This document shows, piece by piece, positions 1 to 13,700 of a DNA stretch of 64,000 nucleotides (position 1 is its first letter; each line of letters starts with the position of its first letter). Under the pieces are notes generated by a model. It did not search any database. It was not told the DNA's origin and saw nothing but the letters and a program-made list of their open reading frames with translations. Source of the stretch: Tyto alba (taxonomy: Eukaryota > Chordata > Aves > Strigiformes > Tytonidae); contig NW_024881329.1 of assembly GCF_018691265.1 (NCBI RefSeq), positions 6,076,001-6,140,000 of the forward strand. Reading direction: 5' to 3'. Made by a program: the position numbers and the translations under genes.

Positions 1-2184
1 AAAGAAAATTCTGGCATTGCACACACCGACATAGTTAATTTTCAAAACAGTTTGCTTGGATTTCTGTACTGAATAAACTAATGACTATTAAAAGCAGAAA
101 AGTTTTAGAGATTGGAATTGTTTAGTAAAGTGTTGGAATTCTTAATATCTTAATGTTTGGGTTTTTTGTTTGGTTGTATAAAGCTTGTCTGGTCGTGTTA
201 TGCATATTTTAGCATATCTTCTGTTCTACAGATGCCAGAGAGAATACTTTAATTCTACAGCAATATTTCTATGATTGTTAGGAAATGTCCTAGGAATTTC
301 TCTGCTTGTCTGACTCGGGGCCAGTGAGTATTTCTACATTACTGTAAGGATGACTTGGCTCTAGATTATTTCTTTGAGCAAGTTTGAAGTCGTCAACAAC
401 TGATATAGCTATAAATCCCCCCCATTTTTTTAATGCTGAAGAGCCTTTTGTCGAATTAAAAAGACATTTCTGGATAATTTATAAACTTTGTGCATATCTG
501 AAAAGAGATATGTCTGTTTCTATGTCTATTTTACAGTTCTAATCCCTAAAGTATTAATCTGAGATTAGTTTCAGGCTATGAATCATAGCGGGTTTCTTGC
601 TACACAGTGGTGTAACTTGTATGATGGAAACATTTGGGTAAATAACATTTTACTAAAGTTTTATTTGCTTTATAGCTTTGGCCTCAGAACCATTTTATAT
701 GAGGTATAAAAGAGTGTGATTAATACACAGTGACTCGTAATACTGTATTGATTAATGTGATTTTTAAAAATATTTTTGTAAGAGATACTAGTCTTTCACA
801 GCACAAATAACCCTTTTCTGTAATCTTTGAAGTTTTATTTAATGGCAGTGGCATCTCTAACGCGTTGGGTTTTTTATCTCCCTGGTGGGGATTGTTCCCC
901 AGGATGTGCGGCAAGGGGGGGATGAGGGGCTTCTGGGGATGGCTCCCACGGCCCCGGCTAATGGGCCTTCTCTTGGCTTTGGCTGTGGAGTGTAAGCTCG
1001 GCTCTGGGTTGGCATGGATTTGTGTGTGACTTACGGTAGCGTTCTGTGGACTGGGGTAGTGTCATGGCTTCCATATGTGTCAGTATTTCCGTGCTGTAGG
1101 TGCTGGGCTGCTTTGGAAAGGAGAGTAGCCAGTAGATGTGCAATTCAGGGCTCTGAAGAGTTGGTCTGATAAACTCCATCAATTTATACTTGCTGCTCTA
1201 GGCAGGATGATTTTGTATTGACTAGTCTTCTCTCAAGCAAAAGCTTGATGTTATGTGCCTTCCAGGACTACTGTAGTCCATTTTATACTTAAGTTTTGAT
1301 AGGAAAAAATTTTTTACAAGTGCATTTAAATTCGGAGATGTGACATACTTCATCCAATACAGTGAATTGAATGAGACTGGGGAAGGAGGAACTCCTTTAA
1401 AACCGTCAGGAATCATAGAAGCCAAAGGAAATAACTATGTTGCTGTAATTTTTTGTTTGATTTAAACTATATATGAATAGAGTTTGAAGGGTTTCAGAAT
1501 TAACCACAAGATAGGCTGGAACAGTTTGTTACTAATGAAAGAACTTTTATTAATGTATATGTGCCAGTAAACACAAACAGCCAACCCACAATAATAGGTG
1601 TGTGTTGTGGGAACTGTGGCTTCTTCATATTAAGTGGTACTTGAGCAAATATGATGCTAATATCCTTGTTTATTCTCTAGCCTCGTGTCTGAAGGGGATG
1701 AGGTTTGTAGGGTTACAGCCAGTAACTCAACAGAATTGTGAAGCTGTGGGGGACGTGGGTAGGACTAGAGAGGGACTGAGACAGGCCCATGCATGTTTTG
1801 AATGTCCTTTGCTACAGGAAAGGCTTTGGTTGGAACATGTGTCCTCTTAGATAAAAAGCACATAACCGCAGGAACCCAGGCTGCAAAAATGATATTCTTT
1901 CATGCAGTATTTATTAGTGGAATGTAAATGGACTTTGTATTTAATTATTTGGTGAAGTAGTTAGTTAATGGTGTTATTAAAGGTTGAAGGAAGAAACCAG
2001 GTCTTCATGCTATTCTGAGTTTTTCTTCCTAAATGATGTGCAGTTTTTACATTATTCTGTTAGCAAAATCCATTCTGTCAAACCTTTTTGGTTGATTGGG
2101 GTTTTGATTGTGGATTTTTTTGGTTTTGTGGCAGAAATAGGAACTATACCCAACCTTATGACTGTAGGACAATATGGTTTGGGT

Positions 2185-2655
2185 GAGACCTCAGGAGGTC
2201 TCTAGTGCAGCCTCCCGCTGAAGGCAGGGGCAGTGGTGTGGTCAGACTGCTTTGCTCAGATCTTCCTCCACTCTAGTGTTGAAAACCTCCAAGGATGGAC
2301 ACTGCACAACCTCTCTGGGCACTCTCTTCCAGTGCTTTACCATCCTCACGATACAGCTTTGTATCCTTAAGGTGAAAAAGCTTCTCCTACATGCAGTCTG
2401 AAGATCTCTTGTACTCCCTTTGCGCACCAATGTGAAGAGCCTTCTTGATTACAGCCTTGCGGGCAGGTGCTGGTAGGACACCCTGAAGCTGTCGCTTCTC
2501 CAGGCTGAGCAAGGCTGGCTCCCTCACAGAGCAGGTGCTCCCTGGAGCATCTTGGTGCCCCTCTGCTGAACTCACTTCACTTTGTTGATGCCTTTCCTGT
2601 ATGAGGATGTCCAAAATTGGATGCAGTAGTCTAGCCCTGGGAGAACTTGATGGAT
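2185..2655 (-). mobile_element. CR1 LINE fragment, antisense to the gene
   Basis: The + strand carries the familiar reverse complement of a CR1 3' region: a phrase on 'aaaacctccaaggatgga' followed by 'cacaacctctctgggcac' and then 'cttctccaggctgagcaag'. Read on the - strand, the frame contains WKRVPREVVQCPSLEVF, typical of the end of CR1 ORF2 (reverse transcriptase protein). The frame is broken by stops and shifts, so this is a dead 5'-truncated copy. Boundaries are approximate. Confidence 0.85.
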
Positions 2656-3684
2656 ACCAGCTATAATTCTTTAATTCTGTTCTGGACACTTGTGATGTTG
2701 TAAGAGAACGGGATTTGATTAAAACTTCATTCCCGTGGTATAGGTTGTGGATAAAGCGTTTCCATTTTATAGGGAGGGGAAAAGGGCAATGTGTTGCCAC
2801 ATCGTCTCAGGGCACACACAGCAGCCCAGCATGGTCTCAGTCTGCAGTATTGTCCTCTGATAATCACTTTTTTTGTATTATGCATTAAATTCAATAAATA
2901 GTAAATCAACAGTGCATTTGTCTTAAGAAGATGAAATCTGACTTCAACATTAAAAAGCTGATTAAGAGAAAATGTTTTGAGGTTATGTGTCTTACATGGC
3001 GGAGGAATAAAATTTTTTAAATCTGTTTTATTCAGATGTCATTGCTGTTGTATTAAATTGTTTCAGCTTTCTACACTGTATGGCTTGCTACTTAGATGAA
3101 AACAGGATGCTGGAGAACTTGTGTTTGCTTTCATATTTAGAACAGTGCAGATTGTTGTGTCTTTTACTGTGTAAGTCTTTACATCAAAGTAAAATATGTT
3201 CAAATATGACTGGTGAGGTTTTTCAGCCTCCTTTGGTTAATTTAGATGCTATGCATATGAACACCTGTCTTATTGTAACCAGTTTTTTTATGGCTTGAAA
3301 ATTGAGATATATAATACTTTTGTGTAAAAATTCCCTGAAATACCTTTTCTAAAATAGTATGCTTATATGGCAATGCTTGTTGGGTGGCTTCCTCACTAAA
3401 CTCTTAAATTGTGGTTGACATTGGAATTTAAGGGTATGCTGCTCTTACCAAGGTGTTTCAATCATATTATTTAGTGGTATCACCACTTTCTTTTTTTATT
3501 AGAGAATGAATGTATTAATTTAGTTTGTGTATCAGATCCAGAAGAAATAAATAACGTGACATGTCACTGTCTACATGTTTTTTTTTGTGGCTGGATTGTT
3601 TTATAGCAGCATTTCACGTGTAACTATTCTACAACTCTGCTACTGTAATATGGTTGCATTAGGTCTACATAGTTTTCTTCATAG

Positions 3685-3747
3685 TGTGTGTGTATATATC
3701 CCTGGTATGTATGTATACATACAAATATATATATATGTATATATCAC
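3685..3747. repeat. TG/TA-rich low-complexity tract with a 16-bp perfect palindrome
   Basis: The tract starts with a short (GT)n run, contains a perfect palindrome at 3708-3723 centred on GTATAC, and ends in an (AT)n run around 3725-3742. It lies deep in an intron, and nothing suggests function beyond microsatellite instability or cruciform potential. Confidence 0.7.
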
Positions 3748-6700
3748 TAATACATGTATTTAACTATTGGACCTACTCCTGTTTGCGTTTCAGGCTTTCA
3801 GGTTTTGGCTTAGATGTTCATGTAATCTGTAAGGAATGTACAATCCATGAGTCTGCAGTTCATATTGTGATGTTAGTGACATTCCATTGTCACTAAAAGT
3901 CAAGAGTGTTTTTGTTAGGTAGCAAAGTTCCAAATTAATTTAGATAGATAGTTTTGAAGGTACTACATTTTATTTTGGAGGTTTATGGAGCATTATCTGA
4001 CTATCATCAGATGCTATAATGGGAAAGAACGGAACAGTCTTGAGTTCCAAGCCTCAATTAAGATCATGTGATACAATAACGTGATCTTTTACCTTTCCAA
4101 TTTTATTTTGCTGTGATCAGATAATTTTTTAGTTTAATTTTCAATTTTGAAGTCAGGGACTAATTTTTCTAAAACTACAAAAGTAAGGAAATAGACTAAA
4201 ATTTCACTTTTCAGCAATGTCCTGTTTTCTAAGGATTTTTTTGTCTTCGAAACTTTTAGCATGCTTTTTTCCCTTAATTTCAAGTTACTCAATTGTAGTT
4301 TTTGTGAGTTAATAAAATCCTGATGGTGTCTTGTGATATGCATCAAAAGGATTTGTGAATCAGCAGATGACTTCAACCTGTGTTACTCATGGAAATTTGT
4401 GATGATATATTCATTCTTTTATCTGTTCTTTTAATGACGGAAAATATCTGTAGTGATTTTCCGGCGTTTTCCATATTAGCTTACCATTGATTTATTAGAT
4501 CTGTTCTTAAAAGGTTGTTCATTAACAACAAAATCTTCCCTGCTGATATTACTGTCTGATAGTATAAATTATCAGTGGTAGTTCATTAAGACTGAAAAAA
4601 AGAAAAAAAAAAATGGTCTCAGTTCCAAAGAAGCTTGTAGTTCCCTTTTAACCTCGTCATTAGTGAGCTCAGTAGAAGGAAGGACACTACGTGAGAGCAC
4701 GACTGTTGGTTTACTGTTAGTTTCAAACTTTCCTTGTCTGCAAGCCTCTAAAAGGAAAAATGAAAATATTACATACTCCAATGTGATGCCAGCTGTCCCC
4801 TTAGCTGTCTTAATAAGCACAGGCTCTTGTGTTGACTGATTGTAGTCACAGACATAGCTGCTCAAGATAGTTAGAGAATTGTATTCTAACTAAATAACTA
4901 AACACTTGTGAATTGTTAGGGTGATAGTCTAAGGAGGATGTGAGATTTGAGAGAATCACTTCTACTCTGTGATTCTTATGCAGTAGTTCATAGGTTAAGA
5001 TGCTAATTAAACTGCATGAGGGGGTGATATTTTGACCTTATGAAAGTCTCCCAGACACCCTAATTACAGTGGAGCAAGGATTTTACTGCTACTCTGAGGA
5101 AACAGTCTACTATTTTTATGTAGATAATGTTCAGCGTCTTGAAAAGATGGGTTTTGCATGCATCCAGCTTGTAGTGGGTGTAATAAAATTAGCTGGTATT
5201 GTTCCTAATTCTTCCAAATTATGGCTCTATTACACTGCATTTTTCTTGCAATAATATTATTTGCGGAACTTTGTCACTGATTTTCTTGGACTATTCATTG
5301 ATACCCTTTCTAACCTATTTTAAAAGCTAATATCTACAAAATACTCAGAAGGATATGCTGAAACTATTTTGAAGCTAGTGATGTATTTCAGAAATATGTT
5401 ATGAAATAAAGCAAACTGTGCCTGGCTGTTTGCCTGGTTAGGTACAAGCACTTTCTCATGTTTGGAGTAACGACTCACTGGCTGAACAGTAATTCTTCAC
5501 TGTGCGAGTTCTTCTGTTGGCTGCACCCACACCAGTAATGCCCATGGAAGTGGGGGTGCTCACCCATAACTACCATCACCATTTGGGGTATTCAGCATAA
5601 GGATGGTCATGCTTATCTAGATTTGCAGGTAAGCGTAAAGGAGTCAGCCCACGTGGAAAATAAATACTGTAGAAATTGCTCGTAAAAATTTATAGGACAG
5701 TCTGTCCAATGACAACATGATATTTTCTTGCAATAAATTTGTGGTTAATGTGATGTAGACTCAATCAGTAGTTGATTCACACATTTCAAGGTTCATCTGC
5801 CTGGGCATTTAAATTACTCTAGAGGCAATCTATAACCTTCCTTCACTTCAAATGAAAGGTCATCAACATCAGTCATGTCCAAAAGTTAATTATTAAAACT
5901 TGGCTTTGACTCAAATACAAACTGAACTGAAAGGAAAAAAAAACATAAATAGGTGAAGTCCATGTTAATTATGAGTTCTTCAAAAGGATACATGCAGGCA
6001 AAAGTGCCTGCCTCTGGCAATTATGCTATAGGATTGGAGACTGAATTGTAATTGTAGGTGTTTAAGTCAGTTAAATTTCATCACGCTATAGGTTAGGTTA
6101 GTGCAAACGAATGATAGGCAATGTAAAATTTGCAGAGTTGCTTAACCAGTACCTGAGAAATGGTTTAGGTTGCATTCTGATGGTGACCAGTACGGTGTTA
6201 CCAAAGGATATAGGTGTCTGTCTGTCTGCATTCCCACCCATCCCGTAGGATGATAAAGAACATCCAGACTGTAAGGATACGTGGTTCCACCCCGACCCCT
6301 GAGCCCAGAGCCAGTTAGAAGTTAAATTAGCTGCTCAAACAGCGTGCTTTCACATGTGGCTAATGTTAGCCAGATGCGTTAACATTTTTTATATCTTGAA
6401 GGTCTTGAGTCTTTCTAAACTGCTGTAGTACATCGGTCTGAAGACAGTGAGTGACTATCAGTTATGTTTGTACATGTTGTGTACACATGGCCATGAAATG
6501 GTAGAATTTGTATTGCTGTATCTGATTACAAAGAACTGGTGTTTGAACTGTGATTCGGTTGTGAAAAGTATGAGTCTTAACTATTAACAAATCATCAGCA
6601 AACCTTGGAAAATGGTGTTCTGTAACTTTGAAATCCAGCATGACTGTTAAAAGTCTATGGTGCAATTTAATAATTATGGTCATGGTAGATACTAATTAAT

Positions 6701-7519
6701 GTAATTTTGGTGTGGATTTTTCATGTTTTCATACTTGCTTTGGTTTGGTGGTTCTGTTGATTAGTAATTACACAAAATCAGAATAATAACAAAATGTTAA
6801 AATTAAAAGGTGCTTGCTAGGAAAATGCCATAATTTATCACACAAAAAAAATTGTGATGTTACAAGGAAAGTTAGCTTAGCATTTCAGATGTGTGGTGTT
6901 GTACTAATACAAGTTACATGGTGTTCAGAATTCACATGGTGAAGCATCATAAACCTTTTCCAGTTTTGCTGTGGGTATTAAGTCTTTCTGTAGTGAAAAA
7001 AGAATAAAAAGAGCATGAAGAATGAAGCAGCATATCGTGTCCTCTTATTAAGGCTCATTCATTGTGCCTGTTATACATGGTAGATTTCTGGACAATAGAA
7101 ACACATTCAGCAGTTGCTATTTGGAGGAAATACAGGTGATTAACTACTGGGGTGCTTGGTTAGCTGATGTGCCTGGAGAACAACTGTGCCAGCTTTTTTC
7201 TTAGTCTGTGCCTGGAGAGGAAGGAGAGTTTACTATATCACTCTCGCTGGAGACGTTATTGTTATCAGTGTTGTGTAAACAGATATTACTGTTAAGCAAA
7301 TGTTTCAAGGACATGAAAACAACAGAAAAATTGTGATTGAAATCTAAAAATCAAACGTTACAATTTCTCTTGTTCTAATCAGAACAAGACACTGCTAATA
7401 TTTTTGGAATACACCTACTTAAATACTTGTAAAGCTTCAAAAGTACTGTAAGAATTAAATGATATTTGTAGAGAAAGGTGGAACAGCAGAGAATGACAGA
7501 ACAGAATAATTTTGGTTGG

Positions 7520-7740
7520 CAGGAACCCCTGGAGCCCATCAGATCCAGCCCTCCTGTTCAGAGCCAGGCCAGCTTCAAAGATGGAACCAACTTACAAAGT
7601 TTGATTTGGTTGCTCACGGCCTTATCTGGCTGTTTCCAAGGATGGGGATTCCACAGCCTTGCTAGGCAACCTCCTCCAATGTTTGACTGCTCTCATTGTG
7701 GACAAAAATCTCCCTGCTATCTAAGCCTTGTTGCAAGGCA
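7520..7740 (-). mobile_element. CR1 LINE 3' fragment, antisense to the gene
   Basis: The + strand reads as a degraded reverse complement of CR1: 'cctggagcccatcagatcc', then 'cctcctgttcagagccagg', then 'ccaaggatggggattcc', in the order and spacing seen in CR1 3' ends. It is more divergent than the copy at about 2.2-2.7 kb. The + strand ORF that crosses it is an accident of the repeat. Confidence 0.75.
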
Positions 7741-9129
7741 TTAGCCATCTGTTGTATAGGTTGTTTTGAATAGTATTGCTTATTCTTAATGAGTCCTATG
7801 AGGCAAAACACTTAAACTCTCAGTTTTCAAATTCAAATAAACCACTGTGTTCTGCAAAACTAATTGATAGTGGCAGTGGTTTCACTTCTCTTTTCCCAGT
7901 CAAGTCCTAACTATTGAATCTGCAGATTTGCGGAACGTTTTGTTTTTGTGTGCCTTCTCCTTGTCTGTGAAATTACCATCTGCATTTTATGTAGTAGATC
8001 AACTAACCTTCTGTTTCTTTGCTTTTACTATTCAAAGCACAAAGCTTGTCCCAAAATGCAATTGCTCAGATACTTAAGAAGTGTTTACTTTCCAGCAGGA
8101 ACTTCTATTATTAGCAAGTAATATTGAGTCTATTAGTAACGGACTTGCTATTTAATTACAGCAAGACGACTAGTTCGTCTTCTGAAGGCCTAGTGAGTTT
8201 ATTTCATGGGAAATAATAAAACATTTGTAAAAGTGCTAGTATGGTATAATGGGTAACGTCATTTCCTAAATAACCCTAGGGCACTTCTGGAATATAGTCC
8301 TTTTTCTTAGCCTTAATAGTAGAGTTATTAATTACTAAAAGCCTGCAGATGAGAGCTTGTTGACAGTTTGCCCCTGGAGAATAAAGCCGACAAAGTACTT
8401 TAATTTTTAAAGCTAACAACGTATCTGTATTTTGGTTAGTGGGCCTAGCCTAAGTATGGAAGATTAAACAGACTGCTTCAGCCCTGATTTGAAAGGAAAG
8501 ACTTCTAGTTTAAAACGACTGTGTGACAAATGCGGAGTTTAATTGTTACCGTTATAATTTATTTATTATTGTCTTTCAAAACATCTGCAAGTTCCCATTC
8601 CTTTCTTTGTATGCATACCCAAAATTAGAATATAAGCTCACATAAACGTGCTTCTTTACAAAACAATACTCCTCAGTCCTTTGGTGAGGAGGAGATCATG
8701 GTTGCTTTGTAGATGTTAGCCCTGCAGGCTTACTGGAAATGCTTTCTCCTGATCTCTGATTTCATTGGGAGAACTCGAGAGTTAGAAACTGCAGAGGTGC
8801 TTCATTAACCCACCTGGAGCAGAGGTCGGTTCTCACCAGTCTGGGGAGTGAATGCTGGCACTGGTGCCGCCGATAGTTGATGGCCTAATATGTTGTTCAC
8901 TGTTTTTCATGGCTATAGGGATAGAATTTTTATAATAGGTGAGGCTGCAAAAAGTCCTTTTGGTGTAACGTAAATTGTCACAGCTTTCAGCTTATCATTG
9001 AAAACTATTGTTAAATTAGTCCCTTAGGTACGACCTCTTGTAGCAAGGTGTATTGGAGAAGGGGTGAAAAGTTTATAACGCAGAAAGCATCCTCTGCTGT
9101 GCGTGGTTCAAGTGAGACTTAGTGTGAGC

Positions 9130-9230
9130 AGTTTGTGGGTTTGGTTTTAGGGTTTTGTTGTGGTGTTTTTTGGGGGTTATTTGGTTGGTTGATTTTGGTG
9201 GTGGGCTTTGTTAATTTGTTTGGCTTTTTA
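9130..9230 (+). repeat. G/T-rich low-complexity tract
   Basis: About 100 bases on the sense strand are composed almost entirely of T and G, with several GGG runs and one GGGGG run separated by T-rich loops. It could fold as a loose G-quadruplex in the nascent RNA, but the loops are long. It is most likely simple-sequence drift. Confidence 0.5.
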
Positions 9231-10708
9231 AATCAAGTCATGTCCTGAGCTATTTACATTTGAATGTTATGGTTGCATGAGCTGTTTGATTTTTTTAGCT
9301 GTCATTTACTCTACAGAAAGACTGTTACCTGTTTGGAATTTCATTACGTTGAAACCTCAGAGTAATTCTTTATGCCTTATTCTGTTTCTGGGGGGACATC
9401 CTACTATGCTGCACAAATAGGTCATATCTGTAAGACCTGAAATCTCTGGGCATTATGGGAGGAAAAACCCCAAATCTTCTTTAAAACAAAAAAATGGATG
9501 AAGTGTTCATTTTTGCTTCTTTGAGGTATAATTCGTTTAATGGTCTTATTATTTTTGTTTTCTGAATATACTCACAATGTGTCAATGTTTTGCTGCGTTT
9601 GATGGGAATTCCAGTTTTAGATGTTGTTTACCTAATTATTGTTAGCTAAAACCCATAAAAATTCAGAACCTTAAAGAAGCGAGCCCTTGGTTCATTACTC
9701 TCCCTAATTCTAAGGCTTCCAAACAGCATGTCAGCCATGACCCTTCTAATTCTGAACAAAAATCTTCAATTTCTTATTCCTTTAAAATTTGTGATTTTTA
9801 TGGATTGTTTCTTTGGACAGTGCTTAGTAGGTATGAGTTTACAGAAATTGTCTTGTATTTTCTATACAATTATTTGAAATGATCAACTTTGGGGAAGAGG
9901 GAAGACTACCAGTTTATTTTGAAATAAGCTTTCTTCACTCTAAATGTTTGCGTTATATGAGTGCAGTTACACAGATAGATAAAATAATTGTCTTTAATAG
10001 ATAGCAATACACAGCAGGTAGCAAAACATTTAGATAGTACTCTGAGGGGAAAGTTAATAGAAAACCCTAATTTTAATTTATCTTAGATGAAATGCTAAAT
10101 GATGTTGTTTTATATGTCATGCATCTGAACAAGTAAGGTTATATATGATCCTCTGCATAGAGGTGTAAAGAAAAGCCATTGAAGAAGTACTCTAGTAGAG
10201 AAAAAAAAAAGCATGCAACAGATTTCTTCCACAAAATCTCTCTCTGTGATCTCATTAAATATTAAAAATTGTGTAAAATGTTGTTCAGCAACTTTAAAAA
10301 TTATTTTACTGGTTCTGTTTTGTGAAATTTACAGAAATACAAATCAATAATTTATGTTGTGTAATTTCTATGTTATGTTTAAATAATCTGGTAGCAGTCA
10401 GGTGTAATTACTCATAAATTCAAGTGCATCTCCCTAACTAAGGATTGCAACTAGTTTTCTTTTAAGACATTAACCTGTTTAATTATTAACTGGTACAGTG
10501 TGCCATAGGTAAAGTCAACAAGAATGCAGGAAGGAGCTGAAAATATTTTTGGCTTGAAAAGTATCTCAGACATATGTTTCATTTCTGGAATAGCAGCAGC
10601 AAAGCATCAATATAAACAGTTCTGCCTTTTATAGATAATAGATATATTTTACTGAGTTTAGCAATATTAATTTATTCTTTCTTTTTTTCTTTTTTTTTTC
10701 CTTTTCAG

Positions 10709-10792
10709 CCATAATCAGCAGACCACGTCATTTAGACATCCTGTGACAGGACAGGTTTCTCCAGAAAATATTGAATTTATTTTGCGAGAAGA
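10709..10792 (+). CDS. PLEKHA7: PLEKHA7 exon w1: C-terminal part of the second WW domain
   Basis: The acceptor is a long pyrimidine tract ending TTTTCAG and the donor is GTAAGT at 10793. The exon starts with the last base of an Asp codon (phase 2) and ends after two bases of a Glu codon. It encodes HNQQTTSFRHPVTGQVSPEN and continues to a Glu-rich end. This is the third strand and proline end of WW2. The position usually held by the second signature Trp is Phe (TSFRHP), which is also so in the human protein as I recall it. The tandem WW region is the known binding site for PDZD11. Fragment residues 1-28; residue 1 corresponds to about human residue 75. Confidence 0.95.
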
Positions 10793-13700
10793 GTAAGTAG
10801 TTTTTATACCCATGTCTGGAGATCTAAAACAGTAACACATTTACCTGCAGAAGTTTAGTAGTTTGACAGTTCTTCTGGTATTATAACAAAAATGTCATAG
10901 AGATGGTTTATGCTTAAAAATGTAATTCTCATTGTGATGGTGTGGTTTTGACTCCAGTACTGTTCCATGTTAGGGCTTGAGAAAAAATCTTAACCAAATA
11001 TTTAAAAAAAACCAACTAAACAAAACCTCCAAAAATAAACAAACAAAAAAGGCAATATAAATAGGATACTGAAACAACAATGCTTTAGCCTTATATAAAT
11101 ATCAGATATATAAAACATAAATGTAAAATGGCTTTAGAGGAAACGGGAAGGTTTGTACTGAAATTGAAATACACAAAACATTAGCAGTTTCCAATTTAAT
11201 TCCTTAGTTTTCTTATGTTTTAGATTTCCTACATTCTCGGTCTTGGGCTGGTGTTTATTAAAAAATTTTAATTAGGCATTCCTCAATTTAATCTAGAGAA
11301 ATAGAATCATATATACTAGTTTCCAACATATTTTATCGTGATTGTTTGATTTTTAAGAAAAAAGAAAAAAAAGAAATGCATGTGTTTGAACTGGTGTGTC
11401 TAGGCATGTCTTTGGTGTTGGTTTGGATCATTCCGTTTCAATGTAGGGTTGAACCACTCCTTTCATCCTTGCTGTGCTCTAGATTGCTCCTGGAATCCCT
11501 TCTGTAATGGGATGACTGGATATCTCCCCTGGACAGAGCCTAGGAGGAAGTTCTACATCACTTCTAAAACCGCTCCAAAGGACAAGAGGGATGGGATGAC
11601 ACCAGATAGCTTTTCCTTTTCCAGCCTAGTCTTCCAGCAGTGTTTAAGCAGTCTCTAGCCCTTTGTGCCTCACAGAGGCTGGGCATCATGTTGTAATGGC
11701 CTGGATGTGGTGTTTTATGTGGCTGCCCACATGATTTTGAACACTTCATGTTGCAGATTACGTGACATTTCATTTCCTTTACATTTAATTTAAAGCAGTG
11801 TATCATTAAGAAAACTAAGGCGCAAGGAAGGGCCATGTGAGATTCCCAAGAGACTGAGGCTTTTCTGGCAATGTCTTCTGTTGTGGACTTGAAAGAAGTA
11901 GAGCATGACTGTACAGCCCTCTGCTCTGAGCTTCTGGTACAGCCCTGAGAAGTGCTTCACAAACAGTTTAAAAAAACCAACCAACAGACTAAAACCAGTA
12001 GCAACAAAAACCCAACTGAACAGCTGCCCTCCCCCAAGCCCAAAGCGAATCCAAGGGCCAGTCCTGTGTTAAGGCCCCTGCTGAGAACCAGAACGTTGAA
12101 TGTATTTTGCAGTATGTGGGAGAGGCCTGGGTTAGGTTCACAGACAGTAGGACCGCTGCTGAGCTGGAGGTCACCCCGGGTGTCCCGTGGTACGCGGGTG
12201 GCTTGCTGCTCGGGAGGGGTTTGCCTCATTACAGGCATACATCGCGCTGCTCCAGGTCATTTAGTGAGGGGAATGGGTATCTTGCAGTGGAGCAAATCTC
12301 AGAGACGGTATGGACAATCACCACTGTGCATCTGTGTTCCAACTTCCACTCATTAATTGATTTTTATTTAATCTGTTGTAAAGATTCCGTCGCGGTGAAT
12401 ATAAAGAAAGCTTGTACGTGTGTAAGGGAGGATATACCCAGAGTGCCTCTCTGGGTTAATCACACATCCCTGGGCTGTCACTGGTTTTGTAATCATGGTA
12501 GCAAATAAAATGTTAAAAGCAGAACTGAAAGAACGACTTGCTGGTGGCACATGTTTTTAGTGATCTTTTGTGTATGTTAGAAACTTTTTTGGAAGAGAAA
12601 TTAAGGTGTTTTTTTGGAGGGCAGTCAGATGAACAGTTATAACTTGTCATCTCTTGACTTCAATTACAGTGAGATGGTAGCAAAAGTGGGGAAAAGATTT
12701 TAAAGTGTAGTAGAATTCATAGAGACAGGTGGTTTTTATTCTCAAAGAGGAGGGAATGACTGGAGGGATATAGAGAGGAGTATACGTTTGTTGTGACTAC
12801 TCAGGAAACAGTCTTTGTAAGAACATTTTTCTAAGCTTTATTATTGGCCTGAAGTACATACAGTGTTTTTAAAACTAGATGGTTTTAGTATATCAGTTAA
12901 AATTGCTTTACGGATGTCATTTTCAAGTGTGTGGGATGCTCTGGTTTCCTTCAGTTTGTACCGCTTCTGTGCAACAGTGTGGGTTTTACACAGATGCTGT
13001 TCATCATGGTCATATCTGAGCTCCTGTCAGACGACGCTGTTGGCGTATGTGGGTGTCTGTGCTGAAACCAGAGGGGCTGTTAGCACCTCCCCGTCTTTGG
13101 GCCTAGGAATCCTCATGGGGCTGGGCCGTGTTTTCAGTTCTTTTCCCTCAGGCATCAAGGATTTGTATGGAGTTGGTGTTGCTGATAGTGTATTAGTTGA
13201 GAATCCGTGTTGTAGATCATCTCTTGGTATGAAATGACTGTCACAGACAGGACACAGTCAAAGATAGTCTGGGTTTGCATGGTCTGTGGAAACTTTCCAT
13301 CATGGACCAAGAGTAATTTTTTCTATAGCTAAGAGTCCTGTCTGAAGTAGTAGCACTCTTAAGGGTTTCATAAAAGGCAATTTATTCTTCAGTGCTCTTG
13401 TGACATGATTTATTACTTACTGATTGATTTTAAGATTAGGGCCAAAGCCAGGGTTTGTCACCAGACATTGACTGGGAGCTAGTGTGGAGACCTAAGCACA
13501 AACTTGTTCAGGCTGCCACAGATGTATCTGTTAAAAGAACACATTTAACATCTGAAAAGTAATCTACAGTAATCTAGAAATGATGAATGTATGGACTGCT
13601 TTGGCCATTTCTCATCCAGGAAGCAATGTTCTGGCAAGAAGATTTGAAAAGTTTTGGAAAATTATGTCAGTAAATGGTGTAATCCTAGCTTGATTATGAG

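Larger units (their letters stand above)
1..10708. other. PLEKHA7: PLEKHA7 intron upstream of the first exon in the window
   Basis: The first exon here starts mid-codon, so this stretch is at least in part the 3' end of the preceding intron. I looked for an exon encoding the first WW domain or the start of WW2, ending in the first two bases of an Asp codon before a donor, and found none. The sequence is AT-rich, with two CR1 fragments (about 2185-2655 and 7520-7740), a short TA/TG-rich tract with a palindrome (about 3685-3745) and a G/T-rich tract (about 9130-9230). Open frames here are short, lack splice context and look like chance. The acceptor at its end is a long T/C tract (10681-10706) followed by CAG. 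Confidence 0.75.

Noticed and set aside
2387..2800. 137-codon minus-strand ORF
   Set aside because: It runs through the antisense CR1 fragment and its AT-rich flank, so it is a repeat-derived frame rather than a host gene.
11952..12508. Overlapping ORFs on both strands near 12 kb
   Set aside because: Several mutually overlapping frames, no domain, and no acceptor-donor pair that fits the phase between PLEKHA7 exons w1 and w2.
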